This document shows positions 18,360 to 27,532 of a DNA stretch of 64,000 bases, piece after piece; position 1 is the first letter of the stretch, and every line of letters begins with the position of its first letter. The notes under the pieces were generated by a model. It was given only the letters and a program-made list of their open reading frames with translations. It ran no database searches and was not told the DNA's origin. This stretch comes from an uncultured Flavobacteriaceae bacterium (GTDB lineage: Bacteria > Bacteroidota > Bacteroidia > Flavobacteriales > Flavobacteriaceae): the NCBI GenBank assembly GCA_947500575.1, contig CANMSI010000001.1, positions 310,001 to 374,000 of the forward strand. The letters run 5' to 3'. The position numbers were made by a program, and so were the translations under genes.

Positions 18360-19319
18360 ATGAACCCTGTTACCTCTTCTTTACTATCTATTGTTGTTCC
18401 ACTGTACAACGAGGCAGAAAATGTAACACTACTTACCCAAAAAATTCATGAAAGTCTAAGAGGGTATACCTATCAAATTATCTATGTAGACGATTTTTCT
18501 ACGGATAATACACGAAAGGTGGTAAAGGAGCTTAAAGACCCTAAAGTACATCTAATCAATCTGAAAAAGAATTATGGTCAGAGTTTGGCACTTGCTGCCG
18601 GACTAGATTATGCGGAAGGTGAGTACATTATTACCATGGACGGGGATCTACAAAACGATCCTTCTGATATCCCTGAAATGCTTTCCTTTGCCACAAGCGG
18701 AGCATACGATGTAGTCACAGGAATTAGACAAAAAAGAAAAGACTCTTTGATTAAAAAAATTCCCTCTAAAATTGCTAACTTTTTAGTGAGACGGGTTACG
18801 AAACTAGATATCAAAGATAATGGTTGTGCATTGAAAGTTTTTACCAAAGACATTGCTAAAGATCTAAATCTTTATGGAGAGATGCACCGTTTTATTACAC
18901 TTTTAGCACATTTAGAAGGAGCTCAAATAAAACAGGTCCCTGTTAAGCACCATGCACGGCATGCTGGTGTTTCTAAATATGGATTAGAGCGAGTTTTTAA
19001 GGTCGTCGCAGACATGATGTTATTGTTATTCATAAGAAAATATTTTCAACGACCTATTCACCTCTTTGGTATTCTTGGTGTTTTACTGATTCTAGTAGGA
19101 ATGCTAATTAATATGTATTTACTAGTTCTAAAGTTTGGTTGGGGAGAAGATATTGGAACAAGACCTCTGCTTACATTTGGTATGATGTTTATTTTAGCTG
19201 GGATACAACTTTTTACGATAGGTATTGTAATGGAATTACTGATAAGAACCTACTACGAATCTCAGCAAAAACGCCCATATAGAATTAAAAATATATCCAT
19301 AGGTGGCACAACAACGTAA
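18360..19319 (+). CDS. DPM1/GtrB-like GT2 glycosyltransferase
   Basis: A 319-residue membrane-associated GT2 enzyme of the type that moves a sugar from a nucleotide sugar onto polyprenyl phosphate. The GT-A core is at about 8-230: VVPLYNEAENV, IYVDDFSTDNT, TMDGDLQNDP as the metal-binding segment, and ALKVFTKD and LAHLEG further on. Two C-terminal membrane spans (about 235-260 and 270-295) fit the GtrB topology. The next gene, coding for a flippase-like membrane protein, begins inside its last 17 bases. I infer synthesis of polyprenyl-phosphate-hexose, possibly the donor for the GT39 enzyme encoded convergently. Confidence 0.88.
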   Translation: MNPVTSSLLSIVVPLYNEAENVTLLTQKIHESLRGYTYQIIYVDDFSTDNTRKVVKELKDPKVHLINLKKNYGQSLALAAGLDYAEGEYIITMDGDLQNDPSDIPEMLSFATSGAYDVVTGIRQKRKDSLIKKIPSKIANFLVRRVTKLDIKDNGCALKVFTKDIAKDLNLYGEMHRFITLLAHLEGAQIKQVPVKHHARHAGVSKYGLERVFKVVADMMLLLFIRKYFQRPIHLFGILGVLLILVGMLINMYLLVLKFGWGEDIGTRPLLTFGMMFILAGIQLFTIGIVMELLIRTYYESQQKRPYRIKNISIGGTTT

Positions 19320-20187
19320 ACAGCTACTGACTGCCTTTAAGATTATATTTAGTGCGGTCTTACTTTATTTCATTTTTACAAAAATTCAGCTCATTGATGT
19401 TTTAGCAGTGCTCAAAACAGCTCACTTAGGATACGTTCTATTGGCAGTGTTATTTTTTATTTTATCTAAAATAATTGCTGCCATGCGTTTAAATCTTTAT
19501 TTCCATCAATTACAACTATTCCTCACGCAATGGAGCAATATACAATTATACTGGTTGGGTATGTTTTATAACCTATTTTTACCAGGTGGTATTGGGGGAG
19601 ATGCGTACAAAGGCTATCTAATAAAAAAGACATTTAACATTCCTACCAAAAGAGTGGTTTCCGCATTAGTTGTGGATAGACTAAGTGGACTATTACTATT
19701 GTTTTTGTATGCCTGTGGAATTGCACTTACATTGGAATATCAAATCCTTCAAGATTTCAAAGTGCTAATTGCCATATGTATACCACTATCCATTGTTACA
19801 TTTTGGTTTCTAAATAAAAAATTCTTCCCCTATATAGTACCTGCTTTTTGGACTTCTTTTATCTATTCTTCTTTGGTACAATTAGCGCAGTTGGGAAGTG
19901 TGTATTTTATACTTCAAGCTTTACAAATCACGGAATATACAACGGCCTATTTACTTATTTTTCTGATCTCTTCCATTGTCTCTGTTCTACCCCTTACAAT
20001 CGGTGGAATTGGAGCACGAGAAATCACCTTTCTTTATGGAGCCACCTGGTTTTCCTTAAAAGAAAACACTTCTGTAAGTATTAGTATGTTATTCTTTTTA
20101 ATAACGGCAATTGTATCTTTAGTGGGTATTTGGTACCATTTTCAAAAACCTGAATTAATCACAAAACTTTCGGTGTCAGAAGAATAG
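19303..20187 (+). CDS. LPG-synthase TM-region/UPF0104-like integral membrane protein
   Basis: A 294-residue protein with about eight membrane spans, of the family related to the membrane half of lysyl-phosphatidylglycerol synthase (AglD/UPF0104). Recognisable parts are YWLGMFYNLFLPGGIGGDAYKGYLIKK, VVDRLSGL and LPLTIGGIGARE. The start is GTG, overlapping the GT2 gene by 17 bases, which suggests coupled translation. Relatives occur next to polyprenyl-phosphate sugar genes and are thought to move or process lipid-linked sugars. The exact activity is not established by sequence. Confidence 0.8.
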   Translation: MAQQRKQLLTAFKIIFSAVLLYFIFTKIQLIDVLAVLKTAHLGYVLLAVLFFILSKIIAAMRLNLYFHQLQLFLTQWSNIQLYWLGMFYNLFLPGGIGGDAYKGYLIKKTFNIPTKRVVSALVVDRLSGLLLLFLYACGIALTLEYQILQDFKVLIAICIPLSIVTFWFLNKKFFPYIVPAFWTSFIYSSLVQLAQLGSVYFILQALQITEYTTAYLLIFLISSIVSVLPLTIGGIGAREITFLYGATWFSLKENTSVSISMLFFLITAIVSLVGIWYHFQKPELITKLSVSEE

Positions 20188-20215
20188 TATAGCTATAAGT
20201 TGCACGTATTCCTGC

Positions 20216-21877
20216 TTAATATACGTGAATAAGATGCATCTTTTTCAGCACTTTTTTACGGGTAATAGGATCAAGGAACTTAGCTTGAAGACGTGTAATT
20301 CTAAACTGATCTACAGTAAACTGTCGATCCCAATCAAAACCAGAATTACGAAGCTCCTGTAGCTCTTTATCAGTTACATATACCCATGTATCTTTCTCTT
20401 TTTCTTCTAATTTTTTCATAGAAGATATTTGCACCGGGTTTTTGTTGTAAAAATCGAGCGCCCATGTATGCCTATCCGATAATTTATAAATATTATCTAC
20501 AGGAATCTTATTTTCTTCAACAATATGAGCCATGGAAGAACCCGCTTGAAATTTTAGTAAAAAAGGATAGAAATGTGTATTCATTACTGCATTTAATAAT
20601 ACAGAGCTGTATACCGACAAGGTAATAATACGCAAATAATAGGCCTCTCGCTTTAAACAGAAGTACACAATAATAGCGAACAGTATGCACAAATTTACAT
20701 AGGCAAAAGTACTTTCAAACTTAAATACAAAGAAACAGATAAGTACCGTTGCTATAAAAACAAGACTCAATATGAAATATTGAATCCCTAACACTACTTT
20801 GGTTGTTTTATTCTTAGAAAAGCGATATACGCTATAGAGATAGGAAGCGCTTAAAACCGAAAAAAGCGGAATGGTAATATTTAAATAATGTGGCAATTTA
20901 AATTGAGCAAAACTGATGAGTAGAAAAATGAGTGTAATACCACCAATGGTTAAGAACTCATACTTCGGATTAAACTTAAAACGCATTTTAAGAAAGGTTT
21001 TAGCCCTACACCAATAGGCGGTTAAACCAATAATTGTCCAAGGGAGAAAAACCCATAAAAAAGTATGAAAAAAGAAAAAATAATCACTACTATTTTTTCC
21101 TACTCCTTCCCCACTTAGCCTTTCAAAACTTTGTTCCCAAAGAATAAACAAAATACCACTACGATTATTTCTCCCACGAATTACCTTTTCCGGATGTAAA
21201 TCAAATTGTAGGTAGTACGCATATAGCATAGGGGTTATTACAATAGCAAAAACAATCAACGCAACTAGCACGCGCCAATTGATAAAAGCTTTCCATTTGC
21301 GTGTATAAGTTAAATGACATAATAAAGGCAATCCTATGACTACCAGTGCTATTTGACCTTTGGTAGAGAAGGCCACTCCCGCACCTATGGCACCCAAAAC
21401 AATATGCCAGATGGTCCTTTTCTCTATATATGCTGTTAATTGCCATATGGCAAAAATGGTAAAACCAGTAAGAACTGCGTCTGTACGTACGTCAATGCCT
21501 CCCAGTACAATTGTTTGCGCACTTAAAAAAATAAGCGAAGCTAATTTCCCTATATCCTTATTGTAAAGCAAACGCCCTAAACCATAACAACTATATGCTC
21601 CCAAAAGAGTTGCTAAAATACCTGGGATTCTATAGGCCCAATCATGGATTCCAAAAATTTTAAAGGAGAGCGCAGCCAACCAATAATGCATATGTGGCTT
21701 ATCTAGATATTCTTGGGTTCCCTTAAATAGATTGATAAAATCGTTCTCCTGAAACATCCGCATGGCCATAACAGCAAATTGCGCTGAATCATTTTCGAAG
21801 AGAGTAACAAACATCCCAGCGACATATACCAGAACTAGGATAGCAAACAAAAACCAATACCTCGTATTAGAGATCAT
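20216..21877 (-). CDS. GT39/ArnT-like membrane glycosyltransferase
   Basis: A 553-residue integral membrane glycosyltransferase of the PMT/ArnT type (GT-C fold), which uses a polyprenyl-phosphate sugar on the outer side of the membrane. The first loop has the acidic pair ENDSAQF, followed by YLDKPHMHYWLAA and DWAYRIPG, with about eleven membrane spans. The start is put at the ATG that overlaps the PAP2 stop codon as ATGA; an upstream in-frame start would add 16 residues with no match to the family. The acceptor is unknown: lipid A, a glycan or a protein are all possible. It is the last gene of a three-gene minus-strand unit. Confidence 0.87.
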   Translation of the reverse strand: MISNTRYWFLFAILVLVYVAGMFVTLFENDSAQFAVMAMRMFQENDFINLFKGTQEYLDKPHMHYWLAALSFKIFGIHDWAYRIPGILATLLGAYSCYGLGRLLYNKDIGKLASLIFLSAQTIVLGGIDVRTDAVLTGFTIFAIWQLTAYIEKRTIWHIVLGAIGAGVAFSTKGQIALVVIGLPLLCHLTYTRKWKAFINWRVLVALIVFAIVITPMLYAYYLQFDLHPEKVIRGRNNRSGILFILWEQSFERLSGEGVGKNSSDYFFFFHTFLWVFLPWTIIGLTAYWCRAKTFLKMRFKFNPKYEFLTIGGITLIFLLISFAQFKLPHYLNITIPLFSVLSASYLYSVYRFSKNKTTKVVLGIQYFILSLVFIATVLICFFVFKFESTFAYVNLCILFAIIVYFCLKREAYYLRIITLSVYSSVLLNAVMNTHFYPFLLKFQAGSSMAHIVEENKIPVDNIYKLSDRHTWALDFYNKNPVQISSMKKLEEKEKDTWVYVTDKELQELRNSGFDWDRQFTVDQFRITRLQAKFLDPITRKKVLKKMHLIHVY

Positions 21878-22443
21878 ACACGATATTTGTGAAGTGCAAA
21901 TATATATAACTTTGAACACAACCAACTTAAAAACAAGCCTATTGCTATACCACTGAATACATCTAGTGGAAAATGAACCCCAATATATATTCTACTATAA
22001 GCTACTAAAATCGCCCAAATAAAAAGGAAAAATCCTACTAATTTATATTTTTTTCTAAATAATTTAGTAAAGAAAAACGCTACTGCAGTGGCGTTTGCCG
22101 CATGTGCTGAAAAATATCCATACCTCCCTCCACATGATTTTTTAACCAAGCGCATTAGATCATTTATTTCTGGATCAAAACAAGGACGAAGACGTTGCAC
22201 GCCATTCTTTAAAAAATTAGCAAATTGATCGGTTACTAAGATCAATAGAGCAATTGTTAACAGAATCCCCAGCGTACGCTTCCATCCAAAATTTAGATAA
22301 CATAAATAGGCCAATAGAAGATATAGGGGAACAGAACTCCATTTGTTGGTTATAAACATCCAAAAGCCATCCCAAGTACTACTTCCCAGATTATTCAAAA
22401 AAAGAAATAGTTCTTTATCCTGTTGCACTAAGGTTTCTAACAT
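21874..22443 (-). CDS. PAP2-family membrane phosphatase
   Basis: A 189-residue type 2 phosphatidic acid phosphatase with about five membrane spans. The three signature motifs are KNGVQRLRP, YFSAHAANA (a variant of PSGH with the catalytic His) and SRIYIGVHFPLDV. Members of this size often dephosphorylate undecaprenyl diphosphate or lipid phosphates at the outer face of the membrane. Its ATGA overlap with the GT39 gene suggests a link to lipid-linked sugar use, such as recycling the carrier. Which substrate it uses is an inference. Confidence 0.9.
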   Translation of the reverse strand: MLETLVQQDKELFLFLNNLGSSTWDGFWMFITNKWSSVPLYLLLAYLCYLNFGWKRTLGILLTIALLILVTDQFANFLKNGVQRLRPCFDPEINDLMRLVKKSCGGRYGYFSAHAANATAVAFFFTKLFRKKYKLVGFFLFIWAILVAYSRIYIGVHFPLDVFSGIAIGLFLSWLCSKLYIFALHKYRV

Positions 22444-22446
22444 ATT

Positions 22447-22674
22447 CTAATCTTGATATCTCGCTACTTCTCTATCATAAAAAGCAGTGGCTTCCACCAC
22501 GAAATTTTCCGTTTCAGTGGTCAGTTCTTTTTCATCCTCAGGAGAGAAATCTTCTAACCATTCTACCTCATCATTCTCCAAATTAATTATAAAACGCGGA
22601 TAGTGGGTATGTATCACAAAAATTGCCGTCGGATAGTCTGTATTGTCACCTAATAAATATTTCGGAAATTCCAT
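22447..22674 (-). CDS. Small conserved-type hypothetical protein, 75 residues
   Basis: An acidic cytoplasmic protein with no signal peptide or membrane span. It begins MEFPKYLLGDNTDYPTAIFV and ends with a Glu-rich helix (EDEKELTTETENFVVEATAFYD). I recognise no domain. It is three bases upstream of the PAP2 gene, so the two are co-transcribed. The composition and steady coding signal support a real gene. Confidence 0.7.
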   Translation of the reverse strand: MEFPKYLLGDNTDYPTAIFVIHTHYPRFIINLENDEVEWLEDFSPEDEKELTTETENFVVEATAFYDREVARYQD

Positions 22675-22741
22675 GTTTTGTTTGCTAGTTTTTATATAGT
22701 TTAATTAAAGTAGCCTTTCTTCTATAGTAACCGAAAGGAGT

Positions 22742-24109
22742 TTAATTTTCGATAAGCTTTTTGGTTAAATAATTAAATCGAAGATACAACATTATGGCCG
22801 AAGCAGTAAGTCCTGAAAGTAGTCCTATCCAGATTCCAGTGCTTTTTAGATCAGTATATAAACCAAGGTAAAACGACACTGGAAAACCAATTAACCAATA
22901 GGCAACAAAGGTAATAACCGTAGGGATTTTAACATCTTGTAAACCTCTTAAAGAACCTAAAATAACAACCTGAAGACCATCCGATATTTGAAAGAAAGCT
23001 GCTACTAGTAATAATTTTGCAGCCAAAAAAATCACTTCCGTATTATCTGCTTCATTGGCCACATCGTTTACGTTCAAATAAACCGTTGGAAACCATTCCT
23101 TACCCAAAAGAAACAAAAGTGCAAATACAATTTCAATTATTAAGGTGAGTAAGAAAATGCTCTGGGCAATACGTCTAAGTTCCTTAAAATTCATAAGTCC
23201 TTTTTGGTTGCCAACACGTACCATGGCTGCAACACCAAGCCCCATGCCAACCATAAAGGTCATACTGCTTAAATTCAATGCAATCTGATTTGCTGCTTGC
23301 GGATTTGCCCCAAGCACTCCGCTTAGCCAAATAGCAGCAGTGAATATTGCTACCTCAAAAAACATTTGCAAAGCAGAAGGAAAGCCCAATGCCATAATTT
23401 TCTTCAAGATCTTTTTTTCGATAACTTTAAAATTAAAGTTAGTAACGTATGGAGTAAATTTCTTTTTTTTCTTTAAAAGTGTCCAAATAAAAATGACCAT
23501 AATAATCCGTGCAACCAAAGTTCCAATGGCAGCTCCAACGATTCCTAATTTTGGAAAACCAAAGGAACCAAATATGAGCAAATAATTAAGTACAATATTC
23601 ACCACATTTGCGATGATCGTAGCATACATGGGATATTTGGTCTGTGAAAGTCCTTCTGAAAATTGCTTAAAAGCTTGAAATATGACTAATGGAACCAAGG
23701 AAAAAGCGACTAAATTTAAATATGGAATGGCAAGATCTACCACCTCAGCCGGTTGTTTCATGTAATGGATAAGAGGTTTGCAAAATAAAATAACAAGAAA
23801 GAGAGAGAGCCCTAGCAAGGTACATAGTACCAATCCATGTTTTAAAGCACTTTTCGCATTTGTAGTATTTCCAGCACCATCTGCTTCTGCTACTAAAGGA
23901 GTAATCGCTGTTGAAAAACCAATACCCAATGACATGGCAATGAAAACGAAACTATTTCCTAAGGATACTGCAGCCAGCTCTGATGTACCCAATTGTCCTA
24001 CCATTACATTATCGGCAAAACCCACAAATGTATGCCCTAGCATCCCCAAAATTACAGGAGAAGCTAAGCGTAAGTTATATCTAAATTCTTTGGTATATTG
24101 ATGAAGCAA
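22742..24109 (-). CDS. MATE-family multidrug efflux transporter
   Basis: A 455-residue, 12-span transporter of the NorM/MdtK type, expelling cationic drugs or metabolites in exchange for Na+ or H+. It opens with LRLASPVILGMLGHTFVGFADNVMVGQLG, the standard first helix, and an equivalent motif starts the second half (LGFPSALQMFFEVAIF). Length and layout are normal. The start appears to be TTG; the nearest upstream ATG is out of frame. Confidence 0.92.
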   Translation of the reverse strand: MLHQYTKEFRYNLRLASPVILGMLGHTFVGFADNVMVGQLGTSELAAVSLGNSFVFIAMSLGIGFSTAITPLVAEADGAGNTTNAKSALKHGLVLCTLLGLSLFLVILFCKPLIHYMKQPAEVVDLAIPYLNLVAFSLVPLVIFQAFKQFSEGLSQTKYPMYATIIANVVNIVLNYLLIFGSFGFPKLGIVGAAIGTLVARIIMVIFIWTLLKKKKKFTPYVTNFNFKVIEKKILKKIMALGFPSALQMFFEVAIFTAAIWLSGVLGANPQAANQIALNLSSMTFMVGMGLGVAAMVRVGNQKGLMNFKELRRIAQSIFLLTLIIEIVFALLFLLGKEWFPTVYLNVNDVANEADNTEVIFLAAKLLLVAAFFQISDGLQVVILGSLRGLQDVKIPTVITFVAYWLIGFPVSFYLGLYTDLKSTGIWIGLLSGLTASAIMLYLRFNYLTKKLIEN

Positions 24110-24196
24110 GGCCAGTCCATTTTGAAGCAGTAAAGATACAGTCTTCCTTCTTCATCTAGTGCTCCCTTCTCAAATTATTATATGCGTTAAAGACAA

Positions 24197-24970
24197 TTAT
24201 AATGCTTTGGCCTCATTCCAATAAACATCCATCTCCGCAAGGGTCATTTCTTTTAAGGATTTCCCATTTTCTTTGGCTTTACTTTCCAAATATTGAAAAC
24301 GTTTTATAAACTTCTTATTGGTCCTCTCAAGAGCGTTTTCAGGATTAATTTCCATAAAACGAGCATAATTCACCATAGAAAAGAGCACATCACCAAACTC
24401 AGCTTCCATACGTTGCTTATTCTGTGATTTAATCTCCTCTTGAAATTCGGCTAACTCTTCCTGCACTTTTTCCCAAACTTGTTCGGGTTTTTCCCAATCA
24501 AAACCAACACCAGCCACTTTATCTTGAATACGATTTGCCTTTACCAAGGAGGGGAGTCCCTTTGGAACCCCTTCTAAAACACTTTTCTTACCTTCTTTTA
24601 ATTTGATGTTTTCCCAGTTGCGTTCTACCTCTTCAGCGTTCGCTACATCTATATCACCATAAATATGTGGATGTCGGTTAATCAATTTATCACATATCTC
24701 ATTGGCTACATCTGCAATATCAAAATCCTTCGTTTCTGAGCCAATCTTAGCGTAAAAAACGATATGCAATAGCAAGTCTCCTAATTCTTTTTTTACTTCT
24801 TCCAAATCATGCTCCAAGATGGCATCTCCAAGTTCATAGGTTTCCTCTATAGTGAGATGCCTCAGTGTTTCCATAGTTTGTTTTTTATCCCATGGACACT
24901 GGGTTCTGAGTTCATCCATAATCGTTAAAAGGCGATCAAACGCCTGCAATTGAACTTCTCTGCTATGCAT
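24197..24970 (-). CDS. mazG: Nucleoside triphosphate pyrophosphohydrolase MazG
   Basis: A 257-residue enzyme that cleaves (d)NTPs to the monophosphate and pyrophosphate, clearing abnormal nucleotides. It has the two tandem MazG domains of the full-length form: LRTQCPWDKKQT, EETYELGDAI and EELGDLLLHIVFYAK in the first, and VQEELAEFQEE, EFGDVLFSMVNYAR in the second. These EExxE and ExxD residues bind Mg2+. It is a single gene divergent from the second ECF sigma gene. Confidence 0.95.
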   Translation of the reverse strand: MHSREVQLQAFDRLLTIMDELRTQCPWDKKQTMETLRHLTIEETYELGDAILEHDLEEVKKELGDLLLHIVFYAKIGSETKDFDIADVANEICDKLINRHPHIYGDIDVANAEEVERNWENIKLKEGKKSVLEGVPKGLPSLVKANRIQDKVAGVGFDWEKPEQVWEKVQEELAEFQEEIKSQNKQRMEAEFGDVLFSMVNYARFMEINPENALERTNKKFIKRFQYLESKAKENGKSLKEMTLAEMDVYWNEAKAL

Positions 24971-25129
24971 AAATAATCTTTTAGTAAAAGTACAAAGTCA
25001 ATTGTTCTCTTATTTCAAAATTACTTTTATTTTAAACCATTACATAAAATAAATACTTACTGAGAAAAGAAAATTATCCCTTGACTGTAATAATTGCTAC
25101 TTTAAGTCACTAAACAAGAAAAAGGAAGA

Positions 25130-25621
25130 TTGAGCAGCGATTTTTACACGTCTTACATTTATCCCTATGCGGGTATCATTATTAAAATATGCAGAGCGTA
25201 TAGTAATTCTCAAGAGGATTTTGAAGATTACTATCAAGAAGTCTGCTTACAATTATGGAGAAGCAAAGATAATTTCAAAGGAAATTCTAAATGGTCCACC
25301 TGGGTATATCGAATTTCTTTGAATGTGTGTTTAACCCTTCTTAAAAAAGACAAAAGAAGTAAAAAGCATTTTGTTTCAGATGCCCTCCCTATGGAAGCAA
25401 TAGAAGATGGTAAAAGCTATGAAGAGGATGCTATTAATCACTTATACATTGCGATTAAAAAGCTTTCCGAAATAGACAGAGCAGTTATTGTCCTGTATTT
25501 AGAAGAAAAATCCAATATTGAAATTGCTCATATTATCGGAACCAACCCCAATAATATTGGAGTGCGAATTAATAGGATTAAAGAACGTTTAAAAAAATTA
25601 ATGGATGGAAAAATCAATTGA
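25130..25621 (+). CDS. ECF-family RNA polymerase sigma factor
   Basis: A 163-residue ECF sigma factor. Region 2 has YSNSQEDFEDYYQEVCLQLWRSKDNF and region 4 has LSEIDRAVIVLYLEEKSNIEIAHIIGTNPNNIGVRINRIKERLKK. The start is TTG, preceded by a purine-rich AAAGGAAGA at about six bases. The downstream membrane-protein gene begins inside its last 17 bases, the usual position of an anti-sigma gene. It differs clearly from the sigma factor encoded at about 16 kb. Confidence 0.9.
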   Translation: MSSDFYTSYIYPYAGIIIKICRAYSNSQEDFEDYYQEVCLQLWRSKDNFKGNSKWSTWVYRISLNVCLTLLKKDKRSKKHFVSDALPMEAIEDGKSYEEDAINHLYIAIKKLSEIDRAVIVLYLEEKSNIEIAHIIGTNPNNIGVRINRIKERLKKLMDGKIN

Positions 25622-26261
25622 GACTATTTGGAAAGAGGGCTTTTTAAAGAGTGAAGCACTTTTAGCGCCTAAGGTTACGGATTTATACAATAAAAAATCA
25701 AATCATTTTATTGATAAGTACAAGCGCATGTTTAAACTCAATATTAATCTCATTGTTCTTGGTGCCGCCGTATTTGCATTAATTTCTTTTCCGATAGGCA
25801 TCCCATATTTAGGGGTTCCATTATTTTTCATCCTGAACATAATGGCCTTTGTAGACAGCAAATTATTAAAAGAACTTGAGGCCATTGACAAAAGTAAAAG
25901 CAGTTATGACTACCTCAAAAGTTTTGATCAGTGGATGAAACGAAAGACACGTATCAACATTCAAATGGCTAGGGTCTTTTACCCTTACGCCTTCCTTTCC
26001 TTCGTGTTAGGATTTTGGTTTTTAAAGATCAAAGCTAGCACCTTAGGAATTATCATAAGAGATCAATTGCTCATAGAATTTCCTAACATGCAATTAGTCT
26101 TCGGAATCCCTTTGGCTGGAATTGTATCTGTACTTCTTATTGCCACCTTTTTGATATTCTTAGGAGAAAGACTTTACAAATGGGATCTCTCTATGGCTTA
26201 TGGTCCTGTATTAAAGAAGTTAGACGAACTCATTGCTGATATGGAAACATTGAGGAACTAG
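25605..26261 (+). CDS. Membrane protein coupled to an ECF sigma factor
   Basis: A 218-residue protein with a hydrophilic N-terminus of about 45 residues, two spans close together (about 46-85), a charged middle and two more spans (about 120-145 and 160-185). I recognise no domain and no zinc anti-sigma motif. Overlap with the sigma gene suggests that it controls the sigma factor, perhaps through its N-terminal segment, and this is inferred only from position. Confidence 0.68.
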   Translation: MEKSIETIWKEGFLKSEALLAPKVTDLYNKKSNHFIDKYKRMFKLNINLIVLGAAVFALISFPIGIPYLGVPLFFILNIMAFVDSKLLKELEAIDKSKSSYDYLKSFDQWMKRKTRINIQMARVFYPYAFLSFVLGFWFLKIKASTLGIIIRDQLLIEFPNMQLVFGIPLAGIVSVLLIATFLIFLGERLYKWDLSMAYGPVLKKLDELIADMETLRN

Positions 26262-26361
26262 CACCCTTGAGTTTCATAAGCTTCTTACTATTGAACAGTT
26301 AGGTTAAAAGATTCCTAATATTGTAAGTTCTCTCTTATTTAGAAGACCACTTATATAAAAT

Positions 26362-27351
26362 ATGAAGATGAAAAGTATCTTTAGCGGGCTGTGGGTTCTC
26401 TTTATGGGACTCTTTCTTACCAATAGTCAGGCACAAGAAAGGACTTCTCCAAGCGATCAACCAGACGAGTTAGGTAAAGTTAGTTGGTATCGAGATTATG
26501 AGACGGCAAAAAAGCTAGCAACGGAACAGCAAAAGGCGATTTTAGTCTTTTTTCAAGAAGTCCCTGGTTGTGCCACTTCTACAGGATATGGAACTACTGT
26601 ATTACAACATCCATTACTTGTAGAAGCAATTGAAGAGGAATTTATTCCATTGGTGATATTCAACAATCAAGATGAAAAGGATAAAGAAGTACTTACGCTG
26701 TTTAAAGAACCTAGTTGGAATAACCCTGTGGTACGTATCGTGGATCCCGAAGGAAAAGATCTTGTAAAACGAGTAGCGGGAGATTATACCGTAAGAGGGC
26801 TCTATACTGCAATGAAAAATGCTTTAAATGCAAGCAATAAAGTGTTCCCAGAATATTTTAAGTTAGCAATAGAAGAATTAGAAGCAGCTGGCAGTTCTTC
26901 CATTAAAGAAAAGCATTTTAAAATGTATTGTTTTTGGAGTGGCGAAACCCATTTGGGTAAAGCCAGGGGTGTATTAAAAACGGAACCAGGTTTTATGGGG
27001 GGTTATGAGGTGGTTAAAGTAGTTTATGATGAAAATAAAATATCGGAAAAGGAGCTAAATGCACATGCACAAAGTGCTCGTTTTGAAGGTATTGCCAAAG
27101 ATAAGTCCTATAGGATTGCCACAAAGGACAACAAATACAATTTACAACATACAAATTATAAATACCTTCCACTAACTGCGCTTCAACAAACCAAAATTAA
27201 TAGCGCTTTAGGGAATAGAAGAGCGGCTGAGGAATACCTTAGTCCAAAACAACTTGTTTGGCTTCAGCAATTAAATAGCGGAGCTACCAAAGGAAAAGCG
27301 CTTTCGCAAGAAAATTTTAAACTGGCCTGGGAAATAAAATTAGGTAGGTAA
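26362..27351 (+). CDS. Exported thioredoxin-like protein of VPGUxxT type (Cys form) with a degenerate MsrA-like domain
   Basis: A 329-residue exported protein (signal peptide ending near SQAQ). Residues 40-160 are a thioredoxin-like domain with EVPGCATSTG, where Cys70 stands where the VPGUxxT thioredoxin-like family often has selenocysteine. Residues 185-230 resemble MsrA: YCFWSGETHLGKARGVLKTEPGFMGG and VVKVVYDENKISEKEL follow the order GCFWC...GYSGG...AVEVYYD of a true MsrA, with Cys190 at the catalytic position but the motif Gly replaced and the sulfoxide-handling middle loop missing. I infer a redox protein of the envelope. The family name is from memory and should be confirmed by search. 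Confidence 0.75.
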   Translation: MKMKSIFSGLWVLFMGLFLTNSQAQERTSPSDQPDELGKVSWYRDYETAKKLATEQQKAILVFFQEVPGCATSTGYGTTVLQHPLLVEAIEEEFIPLVIFNNQDEKDKEVLTLFKEPSWNNPVVRIVDPEGKDLVKRVAGDYTVRGLYTAMKNALNASNKVFPEYFKLAIEELEAAGSSSIKEKHFKMYCFWSGETHLGKARGVLKTEPGFMGGYEVVKVVYDENKISEKELNAHAQSARFEGIAKDKSYRIATKDNKYNLQHTNYKYLPLTALQQTKINSALGNRRAAEEYLSPKQLVWLQQLNSGATKGKALSQENFKLAWEIKLGR

Positions 27352-27381
27352 ATACCTTAAAAATTCCTTTACTAGTTGCTT

Positions 27382-27425
27382 AGAGACGTTCCTATTTAAT
27401 TATAGTAGCGTCTCTTCTTTTTTAT
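27382..27425 (+). terminator. Probable terminator after the thioredoxin-like gene
   Basis: AGAGACG (27382-27388) pairs with CGTCTCT (27409-27415); an inner CTAT/ATAG helix closes most of the loop, and a T-rich run follows. It is the only structure in the 180-base gap before the M28 peptidase gene. Confidence 0.6.
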
Positions 27426-27532
27426 ACATAGTTGTCCTTCTAAAACTGGGATGAATGAAGCTTCATGCGATATTTATTCATTTTCAACTCTTTAAAAAAA
27501 ACGCTACCTTCCTTAGCCAAAAATCAACCATT

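Noticed and set aside
20203-20227. Inverted repeat CACGTAT/ATACGTG between convergent genes as a terminator
   Set aside because: No T tract on either strand, and the arm lies partly in the end of the GT39 gene.
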